Below, piece by piece: positions 1-11,649 of a stretch of DNA of 64,000 nt (position 1 is the first letter of the stretch; every line of letters begins with the position of its first letter). The stretch is from Glebionis coronaria. Its lineage: Eukaryota; Streptophyta; Magnoliopsida; Asterales; Asteraceae. The DNA lies in assembly GCA_025667525.1 (NCBI GenBank), contig CM046876.1:565933469-565997468 (forward strand), in the 5' to 3' direction. The notes beneath the pieces are model-generated. The model was given only the letters and a program-made list of their open reading frames with translations, had not been told where the DNA came from and did no database searches. Position numbers and translations under genes: made by a program.

Positions 1-10
1 GCCGTTCGCT

Positions 11-300
11 GCCCCTAGGATAGCTGGGTGTGATTATCCAGCTCCCCCATAAGGATTTCTCCTTGGGGCTCTTTTTATTGTGATATAAGATATGGAAATG
101 GTCGCCTTTCTCTGCCCCTAGGATAGCTGGGTGTGATTATCCAGGTCCCCCTGAAGGATTGCTCCTTGGGGCTCTTTTAATTTGTGAATTATGTGAAGGT
201 AAAGGTCGGCATTTATCGCTACCCCTAGGACGACTGAGGGTGATTATTCGTCCTCCCTAAAAGAATAAATTCTTTAGGACTCTTTTGATTTATGAGGGGA
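11..300. repeat. Three tandem copies of a ~105 bp unit near the 3' end of Copia A
   Basis: Units begin with (g/a)cccctagga at about 11, 114 and 221, giving spacings of 103 and 107 bases. Each contains gtgattat and ends near ctccttggggctctttt or a diverged form of it. Copies 1 and 2 are close; copy 3 is more diverged. The start (cccctagg) and end (ccttgggg) of each unit can pair, so each could fold as a hairpin. The array may continue left of the window. Its place between the 3' ORF and the expected 3' LTR matches the repeat-rich 3' untranslated region of SIRE-type elements. Confidence 0.7.
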
Positions 301-508
301 CCCAGAGACTGAGTGAAGTTCAGAGACTCTGGGTCAGGACTTATAATATGCTCAAGTTGTTATTTGCAAGAGCACAGTCCAGAGGGTGAAGGATCATCAG
401 GGTGCGTTAAGAGCACAAGTGAGTCATTTTCTTGTGCAAAGACAGAGTGTACAGATGTCCTATGAGATCTAGGTGCTGACACAGACACTCTATGGGTTGA
501 GGCAGACC

Positions 509-1823
509 CTAAACTTCATCACCCTCTCCTACAGACTTTTTAGGGTGATTGCTTGTAAACCTATAAGAAGAAAAAAAATAAAGGCAAACTAATACCTGAG
601 TGATATCAGTGTTGAGAAGGTTCTTAGTAGTCTCTACTGACTTGGAGACGCTAGACCTAGGTTGTTTGTAAGTTGTAGGCTCTCTTTCCTCATCCACCAG
701 AGTAGGGGATGGGACCTTCTTTCTCTTGGTCTTCTTGGATGGATTAACAGAATGGGCTTTAGAGGAAAGTGGGATTTCTTTCCTCTTCTTCTTCTTTAAC
801 TTTGGCACCTTGGGCTGAGAAGAAGACTGCACAGAGGTTTTGGACAGAGACTTGTCAGCCATACTTTCAACATTCACCTCAACATGAGGGATTAAGGGCT
901 CTTTTTCTCCAGTGAGTAGCCCAACAACCTTTAGCATGTGCCTGGTAAGTGGCACCTCATCCTTTAGGGATGTCTTCAAGGAAGCATGTGTGATGTGAAA
1001 GGGAGAAAAGGAGTGAAGTTCTTCAATTTTTTAGGTTTCACCAAGAATATCCTCAATGATGAGTGGGAGATATCTGGTGTAGCAGATGGTGGTCAGATGG
1101 TTCTTCTTTCATTTTTTTCTCAAGATTGGCCATGAGATCGGTGTGCAGAATATGGGATATCCCTATGTCTAACCCCCATATAAGGTTGTAGGTAATTTCC
1201 AGCTGAAATCCATTCAACTGGTCATTTGAACCATGGTTCCCACCTAGACATTTGATGATCTACAACATTAGGGTCCTCCAAATGGATGAGAAGTAGTTGA
1301 CCTTTATCAGAGATTTGTTTTGGAAGGCGAGGGATGAAAACGGTTTATCATCATCATCATGAGGTCGTAGGGTCGCCAGAGCTTTCTTCACAGTGGCGCT
1401 GCTTGGCACAATTGACATGTCCTCGTTGACAGCAAGACCAATAACTCTGGCAAAGCCATTGAAGTAGAAGGTGAGCGGTTTTGGATGGGTGGAAAGGTTG
1501 AAGGTGATGTTTGAAGAAGTTTGGTCTACTTCGGCCGAGAACCAAAACTCCTTCAAGTATTATGAGTAGCAAGTGGAGTTCTTCAAAAAGGTCAACAAAT
1601 TTGTGTAAAGGGGATTGTTGTGTTCAAGAAGGGCAACACAGTTGTTAAGAGCAATCTTTCCTTTGTTAATGTTAAAGTCGACGTTTGATGCGGCCAAGAC
1701 GGTGAAAAATTGGTTTGTTGTTGAAGACGCCATTGAAGAAAGATTGAAGGTTTTGGAGGGATAGAGAAAGATGAACAGTATGTGTGTGTAAGAGATAATG
1801 AATTGTGATGGTGAAAATAACAA
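509..1823 (-). pseudogene. 3' accessory ORF of Copia A, downstream of pol
   Basis: Broken open frames read leftward from an ATG near 1712-1730, continue at 1260-1556, and end in a Lys/Ser-rich segment at 509-979. That last segment has KKKKRK and KKTKRKK basic runs, which would fit a nuclear-localisation type tail. Joining these frames needs frameshifts, so this is a pseudogene. It lies after the RNase H domain, where SIRE-like copia elements of Asteraceae carry an additional ORF, sometimes called envelope-like. I see no signal peptide or clear transmembrane pair here, so I do not call it an envelope. The function is unknown. The 1824-2080 stretch between it and RNase H is an AT-rich spacer with nothing recognised. 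Confidence 0.55.
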
Positions 1824-2080
1824 TGAGTCAAGGGTTTGTGAAAAGTTTTGCCATTTTCTAATTTAAGAATTTAATGCAAAGTTTACCTTTTGATAAAAAA
1901 CGTGGGACCCCTTGACCCTTCATGTGATTTTTTGTCCCCTTGGAAAGCGGGAAAGTTGTTAGCATTAAAACTAAATCATTTGAATTAAATACTAGAATAT
2001 ATTAATTCCCATTAGAAGGTAACTACCTCGTTACATTCAATTCCCTTAAATGCTCAGAGATAGAGATCACTTATCAGATT

Positions 2081-2549
2081 TATTTCCCAATATTGAGCAT
2101 ACCCAGCTCAGCAACCAACCTAGTAAAACTTGGCTAATCCAGAGGCTTGGTGAAAATATCAGCAAGCTGGTATTCAGTGGGTATAAAGTGAAGCTCAATA
2201 TCACCTTCTAGAATATGGTCTCTGATAAAGTGATACCTGATGTCAATATGCTTTGTTCCGAATGAAGTACCAGATTATTTGAGATGGCTATAGCACTTGT
2301 GTTGTCATAGAATATGGGAATCTTTTCATAGTTGATTTCATAATCAGCCAATTGACTTTTCATCTAGAGAACTTGTGCGCAGTAACCAGTGGTAGCGACA
2401 TATTCAGCTTCAGCTGATGACATAGCCACAGAGTTTTGTTTCTTCGCACTCCAGCATACCAACTTTCCTCCAAGGATTTGAGAACTCTTAGAGGTGCTCT
2501 TTCTATCAAATCAGCACCCAGCATAGTCTGAATCTGAGTAGGCTTTGAG
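2081..2549 (-). pseudogene. RNase H C-terminal part of Copia A
   Basis: Minus-strand translation gives the end of a copia RNase H, with motifs such as AMSSAEAEYVA and the FYDNTSAI type of active-site segment. A few in-frame stops interrupt it. The upstream part of the same domain resumes at 8786, on the other side of Copia B, so Copia B split it. The reading context continues across the insertion when one copy of the 5 bp duplication is kept. It would degrade the RNA strand of the RNA:DNA hybrid during reverse transcription. Confidence 0.75.
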
Positions 2550-3043
2550 TGTTGATCCAAAACTTAGATCGATTTAGCTTGTGTAAATGAGAATAAATCA
2601 AGTTAAACACTTAGAGAAACTTTGTTTTATAAGAAACAATTTAAGTATTATGCGGAATTAGTACATAAACAAGAACACACAAACAAGATAAACCAAACTT
2701 TCACTTTGATTGGTTAATTGAATTTGCGTACAATGAAAGTGTGAAAAACATATATTGAACTTAAACCTAAAGGACTCCTTTTATAGATTAAGGAACCTTG
2801 TACAAGAGTCTACGTATCAGCTATTTTAGGTAAAGATAAACATAAGAAATACATTGTCGAACATATCTTTACTAGAAACATAAAACGTGTAGACTAAGTA
2901 TCCTATCAGTGCTTGCCTTCTTCTTATCAACGCTTGACTTCTTCCTGTCAACGCTTGTCTTGTCAACGCTTGATTTCTTCCTATCAACGTCTAAATTCCT
3001 CTTGTCAGCGTCCAAGTGTCTTGGCTACATTTTATTCCCAACA
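2550..3043 (-). repeat. 3' LTR of Copia B
   Basis: 494 bp, starts tgttgatcc and ends tattcccaaca on the + strand. Closely matches 8290-8780. A minus-strand TATA-like site (ctataaaagg, about 2778-2787) lies inside. Near its inner end are short repeats of the type tcaacgcttg. Confidence 0.9.
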
Positions 3044-3058
3044 ATCCTCCCCTAAACT
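3044..3058 (-). other. Polypurine tract of Copia B
   Basis: The + strand atcctcccctaaact is a purine-rich run, tttaggggaggat, on the minus strand, directly abutting the 3' LTR. This is the expected plus-strand primer position. The following 3059-3424 is non-coding 3' region with nothing else recognised. Confidence 0.8.
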
Positions 3059-3424
3059 TGATATCTACTCTGGTAATCAAGTTTCTGAATAAAAACTAAT
3101 TACTAGGAGGATTCTTACAAATCTTATTAAATTGGAAATAAATAAACCTAATCAAATCTTTGGCAACGTCACTTGAGTAATCCATCTCCAGCTGTGTTGA
3201 CATCATTTTCTTCAAAACTTCTTTGGACATAGGATATTCAACATCCACAAGAAGATACTAAGAAAACTTTTAATCAAATGATACACACCAGCTGCCGAAT
3301 ATAGACGTCATTGAAGTCCACTGATATCATCATCAAGATCCTTCCAAATTGGATCTTCTTCATCTGGTGCACACATTCTTGTGAATGTTGACCAAATCTT
3401 TATTCCATTGACTGAAGTAGGTGC

Positions 3425-4137
3425 TTAAGTCTCATACTTGGCCTGCATCAACCTCCAAAGGTCTTCCAAGTCTTCCCTATCTAGGCTTACAAACAAAGAC
3501 ATAAGAGTAGTAAAAGTGTGTACCTTCTTCCCATATCTACCAACCATCCAAAACCCACTTGCATCTTCTTCATAGCTAACTATAGGGTTTATGGAATCAT
3601 GAGGAAACACTTCTACCATATGTGAAGCTTCTAAAGATGAGAGCTTAATACTCTTTCTAATAACAGCTTCACTAGGATTCACTCTATCCATGTTTGCTGG
3701 GAACTCAAGTGGAACTCCCTTCTTCAATGGTCTTGGTGTAACCAAAGCCTGTTGGACCTACATCTCTTCTGCAAGTTCTTCCTTTCTTTCATCTGAAAGA
3801 AGTCTGATAGTGTTCTGCTCTTGCACTCTTGCCCAAATAGGATAAGCCTTATATTCAAATTCATCAAATGACAATCCTTGCAACTTCCTAAAAGTCCAAT
3901 ATGTTTGATGACATCTGAGCAACATGTTATAAAGCTCCCTTCTATGCTTCTTAGTCTCTGAAAGAACTTTGCTAGCTTTATACTTTAGAATCACCTTGCA
4001 ATCCCTTTGAACTCTTATTAGAATCTCCAAACCTCAAATTTGATCTGATAAAGTCATGTCTGGATTCTCCATTAGCTTATTCTCCCATGCAAAGTACATT
4101 TGAGCAACTTCAGGCATCTCATAATCCACCTGATTCT
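3425..4137 (-). pseudogene. 3' ORF of Copia B
   Basis: Two adjacent minus-strand frames (4030-3758 and 3745-3425) plus a short upstream frame make one broken ORF of roughly 230 codons. It is charged at first (KKHRRELYNMLL) and then mixed, with no catalytic motif I recognise. It lies between integrase and the 3' LTR, in the position of the accessory 3' ORF of SIRE-like elements. It follows integrase directly because the RT-RNase H block is missing. Stops near 4030 and 3750 break it. Confidence 0.5.
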
Positions 4138-4770
4138 TCAACTCTGCATTGAATAGCCCATAAAGTAGCCTTCATCACCTTTAGCACTAAACTTACCTAA
4201 GGCATCACTAGTATTTAAAACAACTACATGACAGCCAAAGGGTTTAAGAAAACCAATATTAGATTTCCTACTCCAAAATAGTTCATAAGGTGTCTTGTTG
4301 TGGATTTTGCTGATTAATGCCCTATTCTGAACATAACAGGCTGTATTCACAGCCTCAGCCCAAAAAGCAATGGGAAAGTAAGCATCAGCCAACATTGTCC
4401 TAGCTGCTTCTATGAGTGTTCTATTCTTCCTTTCAGCCACCCCATTTTGTTGTGGGGTTCTATCTATACTAAACTGTCTAGTAATCCCTTTCTTGGCACA
4501 AAAGTCATCTAACAACTTATTTCTAAACTCACCACCATTATGACTTCTAAGTATTTTAACCTCATTCTCAGTCTTTTTGTCTAATTGGGTAATAAAGTTA
4601 ATCAAAATATCAGCAGTTTCACTTTTCAAAGCCAAAAAGAAAATCCAAGTAAATCTAGAAAAATCATCAGTGATGACAAAACAATAAGATTTATCATTTA
4701 AGCTTTCTATATTAGTTGGACCAAACAAGTCCATATGTAGCAAGTGAAGTGGTTTAGAACTAGAATGCAC
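4138..4770 (-). pseudogene. Integrase core of Copia B (rve)
   Basis: About 210 codons of copia integrase catalytic core. The first Asp region (LLHMDLFGP) and the Glu region (QQNGVAERKNRTL) are present. The middle motif, normally RSDNG, reads RSHNGGEF, so the second catalytic Asp is replaced by His. It continues to GYFMGYS, the usual end of the core region, and then stops at the deletion junction near 4137. Insertion of the cDNA into the genome would be its role; the His change and the frame break argue it is inactive. Confidence 0.85.
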
Positions 4771-4797
4771 AAGTTTAGACTTAAAGGAGACTTTGTG

Positions 4798-5412
4798 CTA
4801 TTTGCCTTTAAGGCATGCAACACAAGAGTGGTCATTGTGGAAAGCATTTTCAGGCAAACCATCAACTAAATCATGTCTCACAAGTCTATTGATGTTCTTA
4901 AAATTTATGTGCCCTAACCTCCTGTGCCAAAGATTACTCTCATCAACTGAAGCTTTAGCATATAGACATGACATATTATTACTCATCCTAACTCCATTAA
5001 GATTCACATTATAAATGTCCTTATGCCTAGGCGTTCTATAATCAATGAATTTCTCATCAGGTATTTTAAAATCTTTGCTTAACACCAAGCATTCAGTATC
5101 AGTGAAAAGAACCTTATTTTTGTTATCACAGACTTGTAATATACTAAACAGATTGTAATCGAGTTCTTTTACCAGAAATACGTTTTCAAAATGCAAATTC
5201 TTGGTGATAAGAGTGCCTTTGCCAGTGATAGTTCCATATCCGCCTCCAAAGTACACTTTGTCACCATCTTTAATGGGGGTAAAGTTTGTCAAATAATCTT
5301 CCTTCCCCGTCATGTGCCTAGAGCATCCACTATCCCAATATCCATAATCATTAACCTGCTTTTGAATGCCCTGCAAATAAAGAATACAAATTAGTTTTAT
5401 TTGGGAACCCAA
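4798..5412 (-). pseudogene. Protease and GAG-pre-integrase of Copia B
   Basis: The copia aspartic protease signature DSGCSRHMTG is near the N-terminus (about 5320 on the + strand). The GAG-pre-integrase / integrase zinc-binding region follows, with LWHRRLGH and a CVAC pair near the C-terminus. A stop at about 4797 separates it from the integrase core. Family knowledge: the protease cuts the Gag-Pol polyprotein, and the His/Cys pairs form the integrase N-terminal zinc finger. All the zinc ligands I can place are kept. Confidence 0.85.
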
Positions 5413-5650
5413 GCCTGAGCAGACTTGGATTCATTTGGTTGTTCAATAAGAATAGATTTCTTCCTCATAACAACCCCTTGTTCATCCCTTTTTGGATTAA
5501 ACACCCAGTTAACCCCAATTGGTTTAGTTATGACCTTTGAAATATAATGAAATCTGTTACAGGTCATAGAATCCCATTTGAATTAGGGTTTTGGTCTTGT
5601 TTGGGTCTCCAAGTTAAACTAGAAGAAGCTTTAGACCCCTTTCCCTTTGG

Positions 5651-8189
5651 TTACAAGTATTTGGCATTACTTGGTCTAACAGCGTTGGAAACAAACCTGT
5701 CAGCGTTAAAATTGTTCTTGACAACGCTGAAATTAGCTTTATTAGCGTCAAACCTAGGGTTTGCTACAGGAGCCCATTGTCTGTTAGACCATGTATTGGT
5801 CTTTTGAAAAGGCCTTTGTCCATAAGTATTAGACCCTTTAGTAAAGAATGGGGCTGGTCTAATGACTTGTGGACTTTGCTGGACAAAAGATTTGGGTTTG
5901 ACCATGGTTGACTTTCTATCAGCGTTGACCTTTGAAGCATTGACACACTTATAATCCAAATGTGAAAAACATCCACAAGTATAACAGGCTTTTCTAGACA
6001 TAACTCTAGGTCTAGATGAAAAGAAACCTGTCCCATTATCACTAACTTGACTTTTTGGTGACCTAGGTTTTCAATACATTTCTGCATATTTAATACTAGG
6101 TTTTCTATCAACTTTTAAGCCAAGGTCAACAGTCTATCCAGTAGTAGGATTGGTCAATTTTATGGGTGCTGACTCATTTGGGCTGTCACTAAGCATGCCA
6201 CCCTTAACAAACAAAGTAGGGTTGGCTTTCTTCCATTGGTCCAAATCAGTCAATTTCTGCTTTTATTCCTCTACTAGAGTAAGAACTCTTGGTGGAGGAA
6301 TAAATTCCTCTTCTTGGAGTTCTGGTATACCAGTCCAAGACAAATCCTTTTTAAGGACACCATAGAAGTTCCCAGCAGGTGGTGGAACGCCAGCATACTC
6401 TTTCATTCCAATCCCACTCATATCCCTAGAATCCCTTTGTTCACTAACACATTTTTCTAGGGTTTGAGAAGCTTTATCAAATCTTTGAATTTTAAGATCT
6501 ACATTATCTTTGTTTTTTATAGCCTCATCTAACTTAGCTTGTATAACACTATTGATCTCTCCAAGATGTACCTTACCTCAACACTATCATTTAGATCATG
6601 AGTCAAAATATTGATTTGATCTTTTAGATTAAGCTCCATTTTCTTTTATTCAGCCACAGTCTTTTCAGTTTGAGTAAGAGCAAGTTGATAATTAGATAAC
6701 TTGCATTTTCATCAAAAACCTCTGATTTAAACATTAAAATTTCTTTGTTAAGCTTTTCAGTGTTTAGATGACAACCCTTACTACAAAAAGCATCATCATA
6801 TACCTCATTGTCTGATGAAGATGAAGAATGTGCCATGAGAGCATAGTGAACATGCTCCTCTTCCTCTTTTTCTGCAACCAAGGCCTTGTTCTCATGCACA
6901 TCCCTGGCCAAAAAGCTCCAATCCCAGCCAACACCATATATTTCTTGCATGGAAACCATAACCTTGGTGTCTTCAGCTTTGATGATTCGGCTTGAAGGCT
7001 TTCCAGCATCAGATCTTCTTGGAGATCTGCACTCTCTCATAAAGTGACCTATTCTATGGCAACTGTAACACTCAACCTTGGATTTATCAAACCCAGCAGT
7101 GTCTTTAGAATTAAATCTCATCTTCTTCTTGAATCTCCTATTCCATCTATTGGCTCTTATGCTTGCAAGTGCCATATTCCACTTTATGTCCATCTCCTCC
7201 AAATGCTCATCACTTATTTGCTCAAGGTCCTCATATGTAATCATTGAACCATTGGGCAATGAAGCAATGTATGCACACACTGTATCTAGATCAATACCAG
7301 CAGGCTTAACTCTTGGTGAGTCAACATTGTATGTGTTAGCGTCTGAATGTGGGGCGCTGACAAAGCTTAATCCAACGTTGACACATGGTTATCCAGTAAC
7401 GGGGTGCATGTATGCCTCCCTTTGATCAAATTAACCTTCACTATGTGAGAAGAAGGCTATATTTCCATTAGTAGATTTGCTTCCTTGATCCAAAAGGATT
7501 TCACTCTCTACAATCCTCAGTTTATTGTAGACGTCATCAAAAGTGGAACTTTTGTGAGTATTATTAGCAATCATATGCCTTGCTTCAATCTTCCATGCAT
7601 CACCAAGACTTTTGAGGAAAGTGGTGATGATATCAGCATCATCATGCACTGTTCCCATAAATGACAATTTGCTTGTGATGTCAAGAAGTCTGCTTGTCAC
7701 TCCACTTAGCTTTTCATTGGGAAGAGCTTTGAACATTGCATACTCATGCAAGAGTTGCTTCTTTTTCTTTGAGGCAGTATCATCATTACCACCATAAGTG
7801 ACTTGAAGGGCTGCACAAAGATCTTTGGCAGAATCATAGCCTCTATACTTATGCTGATTGGCTTGTCCCAAAGAAAGTTTGAGGATGCTTAGAGTTTTCA
7901 TGTCATTCCTTCTCTTTGCAATGTCCTCAACTGAGACAGATCTTCCATCTTCAGGTTTTTCTTTTCAATCCTCCTCACTTGAGCCTAGAGTTGATCTTAG
8001 AGTGATAGCAGCTTGAATATTAGCAGCCTTATTGAATGTGTTTCCATATTCAATAATTTCCCATAGGGTGTGATCATGGATTTGAAGGTACTGCTCAAAA
8101 TTGAATTTCCACATCTCAAAGTTGTCTGGGTCTAGCATGGAAATCCTTATGTTATGGCTTGAGTAGGAGGTCAACTCTGGAGTAGACAT
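5651..8189 (-). pseudogene. gag of Copia B with two zinc knuckles
   Basis: Starts at an ATG at 8189, about 85 bp inside the PBS, with a typical copia Gag N-terminus (MLDPDNFEMWKFNFEQYL). Frames 8189-7965, 7901-7431 and 7280-6624 continue the capsid-like region to a CX2CX4HX4C knuckle, CYSCHRIGHFMREC. A second knuckle, CYTCGCFSHLDYKC, sits in 6001-5651. Two knuckles and a long spacer before protease are seen in SIRE-type Gag. At least four frameshifts or stops break it. Gag would form the virus-like particle and bind genomic RNA. Confidence 0.75.
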
Positions 8190-8275
8190 GTTTTCTGGAT
8201 TTTAGGGTTTCTTGAAAATTAGGGTTTTTGGCGATTTAGGGTTTCTGTGTTCTTTTGATCAAAGTTTCTCAACAA

Positions 8276-8287
8276 GCTCTGATACCA
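8276..8287 (-). other. Primer binding site of Copia B (initiator tRNA-Met)
   Basis: On the minus strand this reads tggtatcagagc, complementary to the 3' end of plant initiator tRNA-Met, two bases inside the 5' LTR. It fixes the element's orientation. Confidence 0.95.
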
Positions 8288-8289
8288 CT

Positions 8290-8780
8290 TGTTGATCCAA
8301 ACTTAGATCGATTTAGCTTGTGTAAACGAGAATAAATCAAGTTAAACACTTAGAGAAACTTTGTTGTATAAGAAAATTTAAGTATTATGCGGAATTAGTA
8401 CTTAAACAAGAACACACAAACAAGATAAACCAAACTTTCACTTTGATTGATTAATCGAACTTGCGTACAATGAAAGTGTGAAAAACATATATTAAACTTA
8501 AACCTAAAGGCCTCTTTTTATAGATTAAGAAACCTTGTATAAGAGTCTACGTATCAGCTATTTTACATAAAGATAAACATAAGAAATACACTGTTGAACA
8601 TATATTTACTAGAAACATAAAACGTGTAGACTAAGTATCCTATCAGTGCTTGACTTCTTCTTATCAACGCTTGATTTTTTCCTGTCAACGCTTGTCTTGT
8701 CAACGCTTGATTTCTTCCTATCAACGTCCAAATTCCTCTTGTCAGCGTCCAAGTGTCTTGGCTACATTTTATTCCCAACA
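8290..8780 (-). repeat. 5' LTR of Copia B
   Basis: 491 bp, same ends as the 3' LTR (tgttgatcc ... cccaaca). A TATA-like ctataaaaag on the minus strand at about 8515-8524 is the likely promoter. It is followed directly by the ttgag duplication. Confidence 0.9.
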
Positions 8781-10080
8781 TTGAGGTCGAAGCCTGATCC
8801 GTTTGGATACCAAAGACCCAGTGGGGGAGATCCTTTTAAGTACCTGAAAATTCTTTTAACAGCTACAAGGTGGGATTCCTTGGGGTTAGCTTGGTACCTA
8901 GCACAGAGACATGTGGAGAATTGGATGTCTGGTCTTCTTGCTGTGAGGTACATCAGTGACCCAATCATACCTATGTACAAGGTCTCATTAACAAAGACCC
9001 CTGAGTCTGATCATCAGCTCCCAAATTGTTATGAAGAAGCATGGGGCATTTCACTGATGCGCCATCAGACAAATCATATTTTTTGAGAAAATCTCTAACA
9101 TATTTTTCTTGACAAACAGAAATTCTTTTTGAATTTTGTTTGATTTGAAAACCCAAGAAAAAAGTTAGTTCCCCCATCATGCTCATTTCATAATTTTTGG
9201 TCATAAGTTTGGCAAACTATTTGCTCAAGGTAATGTTGGTAGAACCAAAAATTATGTCATCCACATAAATCTGTACTATAATGACATCACCCTTGGACCT
9301 ATAAGTGAACAAAGTTTGGTCAATAGTACCTCTAACAAACTTATTTTCAAGTATAAATTTTGATAAAGTTTCATACCAGGCTCTAGGTGCTTGTTTCAGC
9401 CCATAGAGTGCTTTGTGAAGTCTGTAGACGTGGTCAGGATAGTCGTTGTTCTCAAACCCAGGGGGTTGTTTAACATATACTTCCTCTGCAAGCTTTCTAT
9501 TGAGAAAGGCACTCTTTACATCCATCTGGTAAACCATGAAACCCATATAAGCTGTATAGGCTAGGAAGATTCTGATGGCTTCTAATCTAGCCACTGGTGT
9601 GAAGGTTTCATCATAATCAATACCCTCTGACTGGTTGTAACCCAACACCACAAGCCTAGCCTTGTTTTTAACAATCATGCCAGCTTCATCCCTTTTGTGT
9701 CTGTAGACCCATTTGGTTCCAACCACTTGCTTTCTTGTTGGAGCTTTTACCAGAGTCCACACCTTGTTTCACTTAATCTGATTGAGTTCTTCTTGCATAG
9801 CTACAACCCATCCTTCATCTAGTAGGGCAGCAGCCACATTCTTTGGTTCATCTTCAGAGAGAAAATCAGTAAAAAGGCATTCATTAGCTAAGGCAGTTTC
9901 TAGAGATCTTAACTTTCCTCTGGTGGTGACTCCCTTAGAGGGTTCACTAAGAATATTCACAAGAAGAATATCTTGGTTTATACTCCATTTGGATTGAGGA
10001 GCAAGCGTCTCTGTGGGTTCAGGAGTCACAGCAGGTTTAATGAATGCTGGTGGTTCATCAAAAATAATTTCTTCATCCAT
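8781..10080 (-). pseudogene. Reverse transcriptase and start of RNase H of Copia A
   Basis: The minus-strand RVT_2 domain begins near 9762 ([20 protein letters not shown]). It keeps the first catalytic Asp (YQMDVKSAF) and the YVDD box ([12 protein letters not shown] near 9250), and continues through LTFFLG and the RNase H start (YSLMYLTARRPD type) to 8786. A linker at 10080-9769 precedes it. Stops at about 9768, 9210 and 8975 break the frame. RNase H is then cut by Copia B and continues at 2549. It would copy element RNA into DNA. The catalytic residues look intact even though the frame does not. Confidence 0.88.
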
Positions 10081-10157
10081 GATCTCTTCTTCTATTTGAG
10101 AGAATGGAGAGTTATGATCAGCATTTTCTTCTAAGGGTGGTGGAGTATGTGATTCAG

Positions 10158-11284
10158 CTACAACAACCTCCGGAGTGATGTCATAGATTGAATGAGGATC
10201 AAATGCATGAACGTAGGGGAAATCCTTGTAACATATTTGAGGTGATTACTTGGGATTTGAGAAATCATCCTCTGGACATGATTTAACTTCATTAAAGTCA
10301 ATGTCACAGTCCTCTGAGTTGGTGTGAGTAATGACTGAATCTGCTTCATTAAAGGTACCATGAATGGATTCTTCAAGTTCTTGCATATGGATATTGAATA
10401 CTCTAAAAGCTCTGGAGGTAGGAGAGTATCCAAGAAAGAACCCATGATCTGACTTTCATCAAATTTTCCCAGATGATCCTTGTAGTTGTGAATGAAAACA
10501 GGGCAACCAAAGACATGTAAGTAGCTTACATCAGGGCTCTCTTCCTATACACTTTATAAGAGGTCTTGCCATGTCTCTTCACAATAATAGATCTGTTTTG
10601 TGTGTAACACGCTGTGTACACAGCTTCACCCCAAAATTGTTTTGGAAGTCTTGATTCGCTAAGGATTGTTTTGGCTACCTCTATGAGAGTTCTGTTTTTT
10701 CTTTCAGTGACACCATTTTGTTATGGGGTGCCTGCGTTTGATAAGTTCTGTGAGATTCTATTTTCATCACAAAAGGCTTCCATGGCATGGTTCTTGAATA
10801 CAGTGCCATTATCACTTCTGATAGCCTTAACTCTGCAGTCATTGAAGTTCTTTATTTCTCTAATGAAGGACATTGTTCTTTCAGTTGCATCACTCTTTCT
10901 TTTAAGAAAGAATACCCATGTGAATTTAGATAATTCATCGACAATGACGAGTGTGTACTTGTTGTGATTGAGGGATTTAGGTTTTACTAGTACAAATAAG
11001 TCCATATGAAGAAGATGGGGGCACTTATTTATGGAGAATGATTGTTTAGTTTTGAATGAGGCTCTGTGGTTCTTCCCTTTTTCGCAGGCTGAGCAGGGTC
11101 TGTTTTTGCTGAAGGTCAGAGAGGGAAGCCCGACGACTAAATCATTCTTAGCCAGTTTGTTGATATTTTTGAAGTTAAGGTGAGAGAGTCTCTTGTGCCA
11201 GAGCCTATTTTCACTATCAGATGCTTTGGCAAAGAGACAGGTGTTGTTTCCTTCTGGACATGATGTCATGTCAATAACATACAT
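10158..11284 (-). pseudogene. Integrase of Copia A
   Basis: The GAG-pre-integrase/zinc region (LWHKRLSHLNF ... CSACEKGK) leads into the rve core with HLLHMDLF and RSDNG, holding the first two catalytic Asp. A stop replaces the residue before QNGVTERKNRT near 10720; the Glu of that motif is still encoded downstream in the same frame. The integrase C-terminal region runs to about 10158 in several frames. The gene is broken but all three DDE positions survive. Confidence 0.85.
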
Positions 11285-11291
11285 GTCCCTC

Positions 11292-11645
11292 CTATTGTTC
11301 TGATGGAGAGAGGAACCTATGATTAGCCTTTCGGGAAATTTCTAGAACAACATCATCATTTTGATTGAAGATTGTTCCTTGGGTCTTGGTGAACAGAACT
11401 TTGAAACCAGGATCACAGAGTTGAATGATACTGATTAAGTTGTGCTTCAGTCCATTGAAATAAGTGACCCTTGTGAAGGTGATTCCATTACAATCCACTG
11501 AGCCATATCTCTCAATATCCCCTGAGGAGTCATCTCCAAAGACTACTTTGGGACAAGACTCCTTCTTATATCTATGCAGATATTGTTTAACCCCTGTCAT
11601 GTGTCTGGAGCAACCACTATCCAGATACCAAACAGATTTCTACAA
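11292..11645 (-). pseudogene. Aspartic protease of Copia A
   Basis: The catalytic signature DSGCSRHMTG is read at about 11590-11620. About 100 codons of copia protease follow (VVFGDDSSG, then HNLISIIQLCD). A short intervening break separates it from integrase at 11285-11291. Role: processing of Gag-Pol. Confidence 0.8.
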
Positions 11646-11649
11646 GTAT

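Larger units (their letters stand above)
2550..8780 (-). mobile_element. Copia B: SIRE-like copia element lacking RT/RNase H, inserted in Copia A
   Basis: Complete TG...CA element: LTRs 2550-3043 and 8290-8780, TSD ttgag at 2545-2549 and 8781-8785, initiator-Met PBS next to the right LTR and a purine tract (seen as pyrimidines on +) next to the left LTR. The element therefore reads on the minus strand. It retains gag, protease, GAG-pre-integrase, integrase and a 3' ORF. Directly after the integrase, where RT and RNase H should follow, the sequence jumps to the 3' ORF. It would have needed RT from a relative to move. The LTRs differ at a modest number of sites, so the insertion is not very recent. 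Confidence 0.9.

Noticed and set aside
509..1823. Envelope gene of Copia A
   Set aside because: No signal peptide, membrane anchor or cleavage site can be seen; only called an accessory 3' ORF.
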